Shown here in pieces: positions 35,283 through 44,291 of a stretch of DNA of 64,000 nt. The notes beneath the pieces are model-generated. The model was not told the origin of the DNA. It ran no database searches and was given only the letters and a program-made list of their open reading frames with translations. This stretch comes from Thiocystis violacea (GTDB lineage: Bacteria; Pseudomonadota; Gammaproteobacteria; Chromatiales; Chromatiaceae): assembly GCF_016583575.1 (NCBI RefSeq), contig NZ_NRRG01000018.1:22971-86970 (forward strand), read 5' to 3'. Positions within the stretch are counted from its first letter, which is position 1, and every line of letters starts with the position of its first letter. The translations under genes were made by a program, and so were the position numbers.

Positions 35283-36212
35283 TTGCTCTTGCAACCACAT
35301 CACCACCATGATCCATTCCCCTTTTTCTGTGTCGATTCCGCATTCTCCGAGGAAGAGTGTGCGGCACTTGAGGGCCTCTTTTTACAAACCAATGATTGGC
35401 AGCATCGGGATGGTGCCTTTTACCGGTGCGCGCTTTGCGACGTGACCGAGACGATTCCGGCATCCTTTCAGACCGAAATAGTCGCTAGAATGCGCGAGCT
35501 GACCCGGTTGCCACTCGTTGATCGTGTTGTCGTCACGGCGCAACGCATGCGGCCCGGAGACGTCATTGGGAGACATAGTGACCGACCACTCTTGGGCTAT
35601 GAGATGGCGCGACTGGTCGTGCAACTGAATCAACACTGGCAGCCTGAGCATGGCGGTGTTCTGGAATTATTCGCATCGCCAGATGGCCAAGCGGTGTTCC
35701 GTGTTGATCCTGAATACAACACAGCCTTTGGCTTTCCGCTTCACGCGGGTTCATACCATGGGGTGACCGAGGTGACCCAGCCGCGCCAAACCCTGGTCTT
35801 CAATTTCTGGCATGTGGCGAACACCCCCGAACTGGCGGAATACGTGCAAGCCTTGTTTTCCAACCTTCATTTCTCAGAGTTCCCGGCGGCACTCAACCCG
35901 GTTGCCTCATCGGCGGAATCGACGCTGCCCGAGGAGACGACGTTTCGTGCAGGCACAGCGGCGCTTGCACTCCAGCGCTTGGGCTACGACGAGGCCACCA
36001 TTGTGACCGGGTACCGGCACAGCGCTGGGCTGGCGATCTGTGAGACGGGCGACGCGGAAACCGATGCGGCCGTGCTCCTGGCGGACTGGATGGCGTACCT
36101 GTATCGGGATTCGTTTGATCTGGAACGCTGGAATCGCTTGCGAAACAAACTTGATGGAGTAGAGATGGTGACGCGTCTGCGGCCCGCATGGCAACTTTGT
36201 CTGCCGGAATAG
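35283..36212 (+). CDS. 2OG-Fe(II) oxygenase family protein
   Basis: This protein is about 309 residues. The start is uncertain: TTG at 35283 has AAGGAG upstream, but the frame is open to a TTG at 35196 that overlaps the recombinase stop. The iron facial triad appears as HSD in GDVIGRHSDRPLL and His in HAGSYHGVTEV; the Arg in QPRQTLVFNFW would bind 2-oxoglutarate. The second half (about 210-309) is an extra helical domain of unknown role. It may hydroxylate a protein or peptide. It is next to the recombinase rather than in a biosynthetic cluster, and no RiPP precursor is seen. Confidence 0.78.
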   Translation: MLLQPHHHHDPFPFFCVDSAFSEEECAALEGLFLQTNDWQHRDGAFYRCALCDVTETIPASFQTEIVARMRELTRLPLVDRVVVTAQRMRPGDVIGRHSDRPLLGYEMARLVVQLNQHWQPEHGGVLELFASPDGQAVFRVDPEYNTAFGFPLHAGSYHGVTEVTQPRQTLVFNFWHVANTPELAEYVQALFSNLHFSEFPAALNPVASSAESTLPEETTFRAGTAALALQRLGYDEATIVTGYRHSAGLAICETGDAETDAAVLLADWMAYLYRDSFDLERWNRLRNKLDGVEMVTRLRPAWQLCLPE

Positions 36213-36776
36213 AGCAAGTCAGACTAGGCAAGATGGTAACTCAGGTTTCGGAGTGCAAAGTCGGCCGTGAAGCGACACGCATTTTAATAAATGATAGTGG
36301 CCTCAAGAATGGTAGCATGTCATGCGCTTGAGTCATGCGACTACTCAAGCGATGGCTTTAACCCAGCGCGTTAGAAGCACTCGTGCACCCATTACGTTGG
36401 GGTAGACCAACCAGTGTCAACAGTCGTGTCACCAGACGTCATTTCCGCGTAGACCCAGCATCTGCGGCCACCTGAAGCGTCGATAGCCCGTCTTGGCTCA
36501 GAACGGTCAGTTGCGCTACTGACGCGAGAGTCTCTTCAACGCGGATACCAGTCACCGGACGCTTGTCGGCCGAGCGACCGCAAAGGACGCATTGCGGTCG
36601 GTCGCAGACGGCCCTCTGGAGAGTTGATTTCGGCCAATTCCGGACGCTTCATTTTCGCCGGTGGGAGTACGCATTTACCCAATCGTCCGACGCTCGCCTT
36701 ACGAACGAAGTCACATATACTGTCCCCGGAACTCGCCCCGGAACTCGGCGGCCCCCGGAACTCGGCGGCCGCGCAC
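36213..36776. other. Gap of about 560 bases without a supported gene, containing the right direct repeat
   Basis: No convincing gene is seen on either strand. The stretch holds the right copy of the 46-bp repeat (36499-36544). A decayed transposase fragment begins soon after. Confidence 0.45.
36499..36544 (+). repeat. Right copy of the 46-bp imperfect direct repeat (possible att site)
   Basis: Same orientation as 10978-11023, ungapped, about 76% identical, and ending in the identical core CTCTTCAACGCGG. It lies about 290 bases past the oxygenase gene, outside the recombinase. Confidence 0.5.
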
Positions 36777-36966
36777 TGCCGTTGCTGTGGTTTGTATCCC
36801 GAGCAGCTCGCGAAGTGGTGGCGGGACTGCGTGCAGACGGTAACCCGTCGCAGCAGGAGCGCCGGCAGAGGCGGAGGAACTCAAGTCACAGCGCCTGCGT
36901 ATCCGCGAACTCGCGGGCGGGCTGCGGCATGAGGACGCGGCCTTGACCGAGACAGCGCCTTCCTGA
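36777..36966 (+). pseudogene. Fragment of an IS3-family OrfA transposase
   Basis: One frame reads LYPEQLAKWWRDCVQTV. After a frameshift another reads AEAEELKSQRLRIRELAG, then LRHEDAALTETAPS and a TGA. The second part is the leucine-zipper region normally found near the end of IS3 OrfA (compare ELQRKDKALAEAAAL in the intact copy near 54.8 kb). No OrfB or ends are visible, so only a scrap remains. Confidence 0.65.
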
Positions 36967-37858
36967 GTGACCTGATGCAACCAAGAACACCTTGGTCAGC
37001 GCCAGATTGAACAATCGTAGCTAGCAATATCTGAATGGACTACTGATGGATAGAATTACCAAGTCACTCCTCAGCGAATTCTCCCTAGAGGCAGATATAA
37101 CTGGGCTTTCGGAAGAAAAGAGATTCGAACACTTTGCATCTTTTCTTGCAGTCAGCAGACATCTCGGAGAGACTTTTGACACGGGAGATGTCGTTACGGG
37201 TGCAGGTGGCGACACAGGAATTGACGCAATTGCTGTCATTGTGAATGGTGCTCTGGTCACGGATCCGGATCTCGTCGAGGAACTGGCCGCGACCAACGGC
37301 TTTGTCGACGCAGTTTTCGTTTTTGTCCAAGCGGAAAGGTCGGCTGGCTTCGAAACGGCAAAGATTGGACAGTTCGGATACGGAGTGGTCGATTTTTTTA
37401 AAGAGAAGCCCACTCTCCCGAGAAACAAAGAAGTCCAGGTAGCTGCCGAGATTATGGCGGCAGTATACAAGCGCAGCAGCAAGTTCAAGCGCGGGAACCC
37501 AATTTGCCGTCTGTTTTACACGACTACCGGACGATGGGTGGGCGACAGGAATCTCGAGGCTCGACGACATGCAGTGGTTGAGGATCTTGAGCAGCTTGGG
37601 ATCTTCAGAGAGGTCGAATTTTTACCTGTTGGCGCAGATTCCATACAGAAACTTTATAACCAAACAAAGAACGCTGTCACAAGAGAAATAAATTTTTCGG
37701 AGAGAACTGTTATCCCGGACATACCAGGGGTAAAAGAGGCGTATCTTGGTTTTTTACCAGTAAAGGAGTTTCTGGCTATTCTCGACGATGGAAGCGGAAA
37801 TATTTTAAAAGGTATTTTTTACGACAACGTCCGGGACTTTCAGGAATACAAAACAGTA

Positions 37859-38907
37859 CCTGATTAGCAAGCTCCTTCAGCCAGACGAATCCAACGCTCC
37901 GGGCGTGGCCCCGTGGTGGTCGCCGCGACCAACAATCGGATGGGGAGCGTTTCGAGGTGGAAGCGCCGGTTGAAGCGATAGGCAAAGGCCGCCAGATAGC
38001 GCGCCCCATACTTGGCAAAGTCGAACGCATGGTAGGCCCCGCCGAAACTGGTCTTGAGGTTTCCCAAGAGGGTATTGATCCAACGGAATTCCGGTAGGTC
38101 TTTCGGCTGGCGGGTGCCGACGATGATGGCCTGGTGCCGACATCCGGCTTGTGTGACCGCGGCAAAACAGGCGAGTCCATCCGAGGTCACGGTGGCGCCG
38201 GGCGTCACGTTGGTGCTGGCCCAATTGGCGATGGCTTTGAGCGTAAAGCCGGGCACCAGCGAGAGCTTGGTGTACAGCGGATGGCCGTCGGGGTTCAAGG
38301 AGACCGCCGCGACAAAAGGCACCTTGTTCTCGGAGCCCCGCCCGGCTTTGCCGCCGGCCAGTTCGCCGCCCAAATAGGCGTCATCGATCTGGACCGCGCC
38401 CTCCAGGCGATACAGGGCTTCGCGCTCGCGCATCGTTTGCATCAATTTGTGCTGAATGAGCCAGGCGGTGGGGTAGCTCACGCCCAACTGGCGCTTCAGG
38501 GCGAGGGCGGACAGTCCGGTTTTCGCCTCACTGATCAAGTAGATGGCGAGAAACCAAAGGGTCAGCGCCAAGTGGGTGCTCTGGAACACGGTGCCCGCGA
38601 TCAGCGAGGTTTGCTTGTGGCACGCTTGACACTGAAAAGTCGTGTGTGCGCCAACCTGGAGACGGTAGGCGTGATCATGATCGCACCGAGGACAGCGAAA
38701 ACCCGCCGGCCAGCGCGCCCGCTCCAGTTCCGCCTCACACTGAGCCTCGGTGCCGAACCGCTCAAGGAACGCCGGAAGCGACAAACCCGGTTGGAATTGG
38801 AGGCGATTCATCAGCATGGTGCGGTCCCTCGGCGTGGATTTGGTCACCACAGTCTGCGCCTTTGTTGGCAAGAAAACGGGATTTACTGAAGAAGCTTGCT
38901 AATCAGG
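37859..38907 (-). mobile_element. IS1595-family insertion sequence (1049 bp) with 8-bp target duplication
   Basis: The ends CCTGATTAGCAAGCTC at the left and its complement at the right match for at least 22 bases with one difference. AAACAGTA flanks both sides (37851-37858 and 38908-38915). An 8-bp duplication and one zinc-ribbon transposase fit IS1595. The transposase stop lies inside the left inverted repeat. Confidence 0.93.
37864..38817 (-). CDS. IS1595-family transposase
   Basis: This protein is about 317 residues from the ATG at 38817, chosen for GAGGGA upstream; a TTG at 38871 is possible. An N-terminal zinc ribbon (FRCPRCDHDHAYRL and TTFQCQACHKQTSL) is followed by the ISXO2-like DDE domain, with Asp residues in EGAVQIDDAYLGGE and TVTSDGLACF and a C-terminal GNLKTSFGGAYHAFDFAKY block. 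LALKRQLGVSYPTAWLIQHK is the linking HTH. It appears intact, so the element may still be active. Confidence 0.92.
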   Translation of the reverse strand: MLMNRLQFQPGLSLPAFLERFGTEAQCEAELERARWPAGFRCPRCDHDHAYRLQVGAHTTFQCQACHKQTSLIAGTVFQSTHLALTLWFLAIYLISEAKTGLSALALKRQLGVSYPTAWLIQHKLMQTMREREALYRLEGAVQIDDAYLGGELAGGKAGRGSENKVPFVAAVSLNPDGHPLYTKLSLVPGFTLKAIANWASTNVTPGATVTSDGLACFAAVTQAGCRHQAIIVGTRQPKDLPEFRWINTLLGNLKTSFGGAYHAFDFAKYGARYLAAFAYRFNRRFHLETLPIRLLVAATTTGPRPERWIRLAEGAC

Positions 38908-39942
38908 AAACAGTAAACACTGAGATAAAGTCGAGTCTTGAATTACCTGTGCAGCGGGCAAGGTTCGCAATAATGAACAACGGCGTCACAATTATCGCAA
39001 GGACTCTAAGAGCCACTGGCAACAAGTTCCATATTGAAGACTATCGGATTGTTAACGGATGCCAGACGAGTCATGTCCTCTTCGATAATCGAGCATCGCT
39101 CGACGAGAGCGTCTTCATCCCGCTTCGCCTGATTGCGACCGACGATGAAGAAGTCACGGCGTCGATCGTCAAAGCCACGAACCGCCAGACCGAGGTGAAG
39201 GAAGAGCAGCTAATAGCGCTTTCCGACTTCCAAAAAAAGCTTGAGGCCTACTTCCTCACATATGAACCGTCTCAGCGCCTATACTATGAGAGGAGATCTC
39301 GCCAGTATAACGCAGCGCCCGGCGGCATGGAAAAAACCCGAATTGTCACGCCTGCGGCATTGATTCGGGGATATGCATCGTGTTTCCTTGGGGAGCCGCA
39401 TCGAACTACGCGGACTTATCGCGCTTTACTACAGCAGCTAGGTAAATCGATTTTTGGGCCGCAAGACAGGCTTGAGCCTTACTACTTCGCAGCATCTGCA
39501 CATTACAGGATCGAGTATTTTTTCAGGAATGGCGTCCTAGACCCGAAGTACAAACCAGCCAGATATCACATACTCATGGCGGCGAGGCTGCTTGCGCAGC
39601 CAGCTCCGGTGCCGCGGCCAAATTCGAACGAGATGGCCAACTACTGCGCGCCTCTAATCGCGACGATCTGGAACGCTGCAGACGCCGAAGCGCTTGCCAA
39701 GAAAGCAGCACAGGTCGTTGACGAAACTGCGGGCGGCGACTTTCACCGTGACCGCATTCGTACACAGCCATTCACCGAAGAGGTTAAGGGGCGGTGCCTG
39801 AGGGATTAGAGGTACCGCCCAAGTGCTCATTCGAGCGGACTTGCGGCGAGAGCCGCGTCAAGCTCTTCAGTTCAAAGATTCTAGGGAAGGGAATGTCGGA
39901 ATAGTAACATTCTCCCGCCATCAAAACTGTTAGCCTATCCGG

Positions 39943-40013
39943 CCGCTTCCCCCGTAAAATGACCGAAGGCGTGAACAGCCGCGGGAGGCTGCAATGCGCG
40001 TTTATGCAAAGCT
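39943..40013 (+). repeat. 71-bp direct repeat, copy upstream of the reverse transcriptase
   Basis: Aligns without gaps to 41953-42023, with 54 of 71 positions identical, including the block CAATGCGCGTTTA. Part can fold (CTTCCC with GGGAGG). The rest of the 368-base gap 39810-40177 holds no gene I can support and could contain an RNA for the reverse transcriptase. Confidence 0.65.
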
Positions 40014-40177
40014 AGCGATTATGCAGAGTTTCATTTCTGACGCTCGCTCAGGACACGGCAGGAAACCGCCGAGTACGAGTCGCGGTAGCCGAAGTCTCGA
40101 CATAACTCGGGTGGCTCTCTGAGTCGTGACTCCGAAACACCCAAGTTGCATGCCACCAATGAGGAGGGACTCCGAAT

Positions 40178-41857
40178 ATGGATCGCGTAGAACGACTCCT
40201 ACGTTTTGGGTATCTCCCCTCCCAACTGCCGCCCCCATTCACTACCTCTGATCTCGCGATGCATCACTTGAGAGTGCTTGCAGCCTGGGATGGAGTGCCA
40301 CCCGCGCGTCGTGCCAAAGTGCCAACGTCACCACCTACGAAGGCAGAGGTCTTTAGTGTCGCGCGCGCAGGACATCAGCGTCGCGCAACCAGTATTCCAA
40401 ACCCTGTCGCACAGGCGTACCTTTGTCGCGCTCTCGTAGCCAACTGGGCAGCCATCGTCCGCCACTTCCGCCGCTCCAAGATCAGCGCAAGTCACCCGCG
40501 ATTTCGCCGTGACTCGACGCGCGCGGCGGCTCTTCCGTCAATGCAAACTCTTTACGAACGCAGGCTCTTGCAGGGCGCCGGTTACAGGTATGTGCTCCGC
40601 ACTGACATATCCAGATTCTTTCCAACAATCTACACGCACTCCATCCCGTGGGCTCTGCACGGCAAGGCGATTTCGAAGAAGAACAGGGCCATCACGCCGA
40701 AGTACTACGGGAACCTGCTTGACCTTGTTGTGCGGCAGTGCCAAGACGGGCAAACGTTTGGTCTTCCCATCGGACCGGACACCTCACACATCATTGCGGA
40801 GTGCATCGCAACCGCAATAGACGTGGAGCTTGGCAAGAGGTTACGCGCAACGCCGGCAGGCTTTCGCTATGTGGATGATTATTACTTCTTCTTCGAAAGC
40901 TACTCCGCAGCAGAGTCAGCACTAGCGCAGATTGTGCGGTGCCTCAAGGACTTTGAACTTCAAATCAACTTTGACAAGACCAGAATATGTAAGATCGAAG
41001 AACTAGATGAGGATGCATGGACGCACAAGTTAAGGAGCTTCGCTATAGCACACGGAGGCCAAAAGCAGCGAACCGGCTTCAATCACTACTTTGATCTCGC
41101 CCGCGAACTTGCCAGAAGTCACAGGGACGAGAGCGTAATGGTCTATGCGCTGCGTCGCGCTGGCTCTGTCATCGTACGCAAGGAAAACTGGCCGGCGTTT
41201 GAGGCGCAACTTTGCTTGGCTGCGATGGCGCATCCGGTCGCTCTTCAGACTATTGCCCGCCTGCTGTCAACATACTCCGGCATCGGCTATGCCATTGACA
41301 AGCGCCGTCTGTCCCGCCTCGTAAACGCAATAGTTCAAGAGCACGCACCCCTTGAGCATCACAGTGAAGTGACTTGGTGTCTCTGGATGTGCAAGGAACT
41401 CCGGCTAACCCTCTCACCGCAGAGCGTGGACCTCGTCGCGGAAATGAATTCTTCAATCTGCGTTCTGATCCTTCTTGATCTTGCGGCTGCTGGCCGGCTC
41501 CCAAAGTTGCCGGCGCCGACTCGATGGCGCAACTTCGAGCACTCCGATGCCTTATGGGAGGATCTTTGGATGCTGAGCTATGAAGCTGGTGTGCGTGGTT
41601 GGGGAGGTATGTCGGACGTCCACATTCGACAAAACGAATATTTCGAAGAACTTCGGCAGCTCGATGTGCGCTTCTACAACGATGCGGCAACGCTAATGCC
41701 CCTGTTTGCTCCGAAACCCGATGCACTTAAGAAGCACAACGCTCAGACGGTCGCGGAGCTGCTTGAGATCGATGACCTAGATGACGTATTCGAGCACGAG
41801 GACGACGAAGACGTCTATGGTAGCCCAATTGTGGACGAGGATGATGAAGGGCTTTGA
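40178..41857 (+). CDS. Reverse transcriptase of the defence-associated (Abi/unknown-group) type
   Basis: This protein is 559 residues from an ATG with GAGGAGGGA upstream. Motifs of the RT palm are visible: YVLRTDISRFFPTIYTHSI (motif A with catalytic Asp), GLPIGPDTSHIIAECIATAI (motif B) and FRYVDDYYFFF (motif C, YVDD). After the thumb comes a long helical C-terminal region without maturase or endonuclease domains, as in abortive-infection RTs. The last 30 residues are extremely acidic (DDLDDVFEHEDDEDVYG). It is a single gene flanked by direct repeats. I cannot place it in a named DRT class from sequence alone. Confidence 0.88.
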   Translation: MDRVERLLRFGYLPSQLPPPFTTSDLAMHHLRVLAAWDGVPPARRAKVPTSPPTKAEVFSVARAGHQRRATSIPNPVAQAYLCRALVANWAAIVRHFRRSKISASHPRFRRDSTRAAALPSMQTLYERRLLQGAGYRYVLRTDISRFFPTIYTHSIPWALHGKAISKKNRAITPKYYGNLLDLVVRQCQDGQTFGLPIGPDTSHIIAECIATAIDVELGKRLRATPAGFRYVDDYYFFFESYSAAESALAQIVRCLKDFELQINFDKTRICKIEELDEDAWTHKLRSFAIAHGGQKQRTGFNHYFDLARELARSHRDESVMVYALRRAGSVIVRKENWPAFEAQLCLAAMAHPVALQTIARLLSTYSGIGYAIDKRRLSRLVNAIVQEHAPLEHHSEVTWCLWMCKELRLTLSPQSVDLVAEMNSSICVLILLDLAAAGRLPKLPAPTRWRNFEHSDALWEDLWMLSYEAGVRGWGGMSDVHIRQNEYFEELRQLDVRFYNDAATLMPLFAPKPDALKKHNAQTVAELLEIDDLDDVFEHEDDEDVYGSPIVDEDDEGL

Positions 41858-41952
41858 AGCTGAAACGAGCGAAGCCCCATCTCGAACGTTGTCGAAATCC
41901 GGGTGTCCGCAATCCGCTGCCTTCCCGTCAGCAACAAACGCGACGAATCTGT

Positions 41953-42023
41953 CCGCTCCCCACGTGAAGTGATCGGTGGCGTAAGCAGCCGTGGGAGTCT
42001 CCAATGCGCGTTTACCAGACGCT
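41953..42023 (+). repeat. 71-bp direct repeat, copy downstream of the reverse transcriptase
   Basis: Same length and orientation as 39943-40013, exactly 2010 bases apart. A hairpin CTCCCCACG with CGTGGGAG, allowing one bulge, is better formed here than in the upstream copy. Confidence 0.65.
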
Positions 42024-42033
42024 CGGGTCCGAT

Positions 42034-42083
42034 GAGCCAGTGACCGGAACTGGGACCATGCCGTCCGTGACGTAAACTGGCTC
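42034..42083. repeat. Inverted repeat between two convergent genes
   Basis: GAGCCAGT (42034-42041) and ACTGGCTC (42076-42083) are perfect complements. The site lies between the converging reverse transcriptase and the next minus-strand gene, so a terminator role is possible, though the loop is long. Confidence 0.4.
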
Positions 42084-42105
42084 AGTGACCGGTTTAGGCT
42101 CACGA

Positions 42106-43125
42106 TCAGGGCCAATGAGCGCGTTGGTACTGGATGTCGGTGACCCAGAAGAGCGGTGGTCGCCCTGGTTGAGCCGGCGGGACTGGCGGTTCCGGGTCTT
42201 TCTGGACAGAGGGGAGGGTCTTTAGGGCGCGTTCAACGTAGCGCAGGATCAGCGCCTCGATCGCGTTGGCCCCCATCCGCCGCGACCGTCCCGAAGGCGT
42301 CTCCGGGCCACCGCAGAACATCGGCTCCTTGGTGCCCCAGAAGGTATCGCGGTCGCGTCTTCGGTACTGGAGCAGCGCCTCGGCGAGAACCTTCTTCCTC
42401 ACGAGGCGCTGCTTGAGAGACACCCGTGCTTGGCCGTCCCGACCAAACGACTGCGTCACCTGCGCGAGGTTCAGTTGATTGATCTCGCGTGGACCCATGT
42501 GCAGGTAGACGGCCAACAGCAGGATGAGGCGCTCGCGCGGGCGCTTGGCCAACGCCAGTGCCGCCTCGCCGACGCCTGGCCGATAGATCGCCGTCCAGGC
42601 GACGGTATCCGCGCACTCCGGCTCGGGTGCGGCGGCAGACCGCTCGAAGGGGTCTGAGAAATGCACAAGAAGACCGCCGATCCCGGACATCGACTTCAGC
42701 GAGTCGAACAGGGAGGGCTCAAAGCAGTTCTGATTGGTCCATCCGGGCGTGCCTTGGGTGCCCAGGGTGAGGACGCACTCGCCAGGGTGCTGAGCGACCC
42801 GCACGAAGGCTCGCTCCAGCCAGATGACGGGCGCATCCACGCAGGTCTGCAAGACCTCGCGCAGCGCCTGGTGGGCGTCCGGCCAGGGACGTTCGCCACC
42901 AAACCGAGCGAAGGCGGCGCGCTCGACCTCGGCGCGGGGCTGCGCCAGTGCCGGGAAGGGTGTCTGGACGATGAAGGGCACCGCGCCGAGTGGGGTGTCC
43001 AGGTTCCCGCAGATCATCCGCAGGCGCGCAGCGGGCAGATTCTCGCGCTCCAGATGGTGCCTGACCCTCAGCAGATCATCCAGCAGGGACACCAACGTAT
43101 CTCCGGGCTTGGCTTTCTTGGACAT
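42106..43125 (-). CDS. Hypothetical protein, weakly tyrosine-recombinase-like
   Basis: This protein is about 339 residues from the ATG at 43125; a TTG at 43158 is also possible. An internal segment RERLILLLAVYLHMGPREIN, followed by QLNLAQV and then YRRRDRDTFWGTKEPMFCGG, looks like box I of a tyrosine recombinase, but the later His-x-x-Arg and the Tyr nucleophile are absent. If related, it would be inactive. The C-terminal 40 residues are Pro-rich (PEPPVPPAQPGRPPLFW). No signal peptide or membrane helix. Function is unknown. Confidence 0.55.
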   Translation of the reverse strand: MSKKAKPGDTLVSLLDDLLRVRHHLERENLPAARLRMICGNLDTPLGAVPFIVQTPFPALAQPRAEVERAAFARFGGERPWPDAHQALREVLQTCVDAPVIWLERAFVRVAQHPGECVLTLGTQGTPGWTNQNCFEPSLFDSLKSMSGIGGLLVHFSDPFERSAAAPEPECADTVAWTAIYRPGVGEAALALAKRPRERLILLLAVYLHMGPREINQLNLAQVTQSFGRDGQARVSLKQRLVRKKVLAEALLQYRRRDRDTFWGTKEPMFCGGPETPSGRSRRMGANAIEALILRYVERALKTLPSVQKDPEPPVPPAQPGRPPLFWVTDIQYQRAHWP

Positions 43126-43490
43126 CGCGATTACAGAGAAAAGATGGGCTTGTGCCAACAGGCTCGCGGTGCTGTGCTGATCGGCTTATCGGATGGCTCA
43201 GGCCTGCCTCGATGCTTGTTCCCGACGCGCCAAGCATACCCGACGTTGGCGCCTGCCTGGTTTAGCCGCGCCGCGTCTGGGACGCGAGCTTGTCATGCCC
43301 AAGCGCAGCCCCGCTCAGGCCGTCGCCAACCGCCGTGGCGTGACCACCGCCACACGCCAGGTCCGGCCCGTACATTAGGAACCGCCGCGCCGAGGCGCTC
43401 GGCAGAGCGAGCGGAGTGCGAAGAGAATGGCCGACGCCCAACCATCCCTTGTTGTCCAATCGATGGCTCGCGCAAGCCGGCGGGGACCCT
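43126..43490. other. Gap of about 365 bases without a supported gene
   Basis: GC-rich sequence with no convincing gene on either strand. It lies between the hypothetical gene and the first GC-rich repeat block. Confidence 0.4.
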
Positions 43491-43495
43491 GGCTG

Positions 43496-43800
43496 GAAAT
43501 TCCTTCCCGCAAGCCGAGTGCGCGAGGCGCGGCGGCCCCGGCCAAGGCGCGGGCGGGAGCTGGTCCGCTGGAGCTTGAGGCGCATCGCGCCTGAAGCGCA
43601 AGCGGGTCAGTGCCTCGCCATACAAGCGCCGCCGAGTGCGCCAGGAGCTGAGCGTCGGCTCAGCCTCGCTGAGCGACGCCAGCGCACGCGCCGGGAGAGC
43701 CCGGCCCTCGCGCTGGCCGAGTCCTGCTGGAGCCTGGGAAGGCGCCAGGAGGTCTCACGAGGCGCGCGAGATCCGTTTCGACCCGCCGACGCGCGCGGCC
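43496..43800 (+). repeat. GC-rich repeat block, copy A
   Basis: About 305 bases clearly homologous (roughly 80% or more by eye) to 55496-55810, with a shorter piece at 57400-57510. Shared segments include GCGCATCGCGCCTGA, CTCGCGCTGGCCGAGTCCT and CACGAGGCGCGCGAGATCCG. No frame is conserved convincingly, so it looks non-coding. A WGR-gene remnant follows in each case. Confidence 0.65.
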
Positions 43801-43834
43801 AAACGATCGCAACTTAGGCTTAGAGACTGTCAAT

Positions 43835-44048
43835 GTAACTTCTCAATAACCCGTGGCAGCTTTGAAATCAATTGCTTGCGAGGCCATCGCGGAACCCAAA
43901 GTCCTTCATTGAGTGCATCCGCGAACGAAAAATCAATGAGTTAGAGTTAATGTCAATCCCGCGCAAGGAGCGATGAGGCGCAGCAAGCGAGTAATTGGTG
44001 CCTCTATGTCTTTGTTTTTGTGGGTGCCGTGACTTATTGAGAAGTTAC
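43835..44048. mobile_element. 214-bp MITE with perfect 15-bp ends and 8-bp target duplication
   Basis: GTAACTTCTCAATAA (43835-43849) and its exact complement (44034-44048) bound the element. CTGTCAAT flanks both sides (43827-43834 and 44049-44056). Ends starting with GTAA and an 8-bp duplication fit the IS66 family. There is no gene inside, so it would need a transposase in trans. Confidence 0.88.
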
Positions 44049-44119
44049 CTGTCAATGAACTAACCCATTGATTGATATATTATCGAGTCTCGTTTTGATA
44101 CCGTCTCTTAGAACCCCTC

Positions 44120-44238
44120 GATCGGTATCCCTCCTCTACCCCACCCACCCCGGCACGGGACGCGCGTCCAGTCCCCGAAGAGATCCTTGACCTGCTCAAC
44201 CTGGTTGAAACGGGCCTTCTGCGGATGGACGCGGCGGC
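44120..44238 (-). pseudogene. Remnant of a WGR-domain gene (copy 1)
   Basis: On the minus strand the reading [19 protein letters not shown], then LFGDWTRV, parallels the intact WGR protein at 56635-56997 (RRRWIHPQKARYYQVELLQD, LLGDWTLV). Similarity fades after the GDW motif, where the tail is no longer WGR-like. The sequence is a fragment, next to the MITE and repeat block A. Confidence 0.6.
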
Positions 44239-44291
44239 GTCCTGGCATCATGTCGGCGATCCCCCCGTGACCGATACACTGGGGCGTTTGT

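Larger units (their letters stand above)
37046..39809 (+). pseudogene. AIPR-family abortive-infection gene split by an IS1595-family element
   Basis: The first part (37046-37858) gives 271 residues ending FYDNVRDFQEYKTV, and the second (38916-39809) begins NTEIKSSLELPVQRARF and continues ARFAIMNNGVTIIARTL, YRIVNGCQTSHVLF and ATNRQTEVKEEQL. Removing the IS and one duplication copy rejoins the frame exactly to give about 568 residues, the usual size of AIPR abortive phage-resistance proteins. No other lesion is visible, so precise excision would restore it. As it stands the first part would end two codons into the IS. Confidence 0.92.

Noticed and set aside
39810..40177. Retron msr/msd RNA upstream of the reverse transcriptase
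   Set aside because: I could not find the inverted a1/a2 pair or a credible branching G context, and the RT lacks the VTG-type signature of retron enzymes in what I can read.
39943..42023. Diversity-generating retroelement around the reverse transcriptase
   Set aside because: The two repeats differ at many non-A positions, neither lies in a C-type-lectin-like target gene, and no Avd gene is present.
42106..43125. Third functional tyrosine recombinase
   Set aside because: Only a box-I-like Arg is present; the His-x-x-Arg and Tyr nucleophile are missing.
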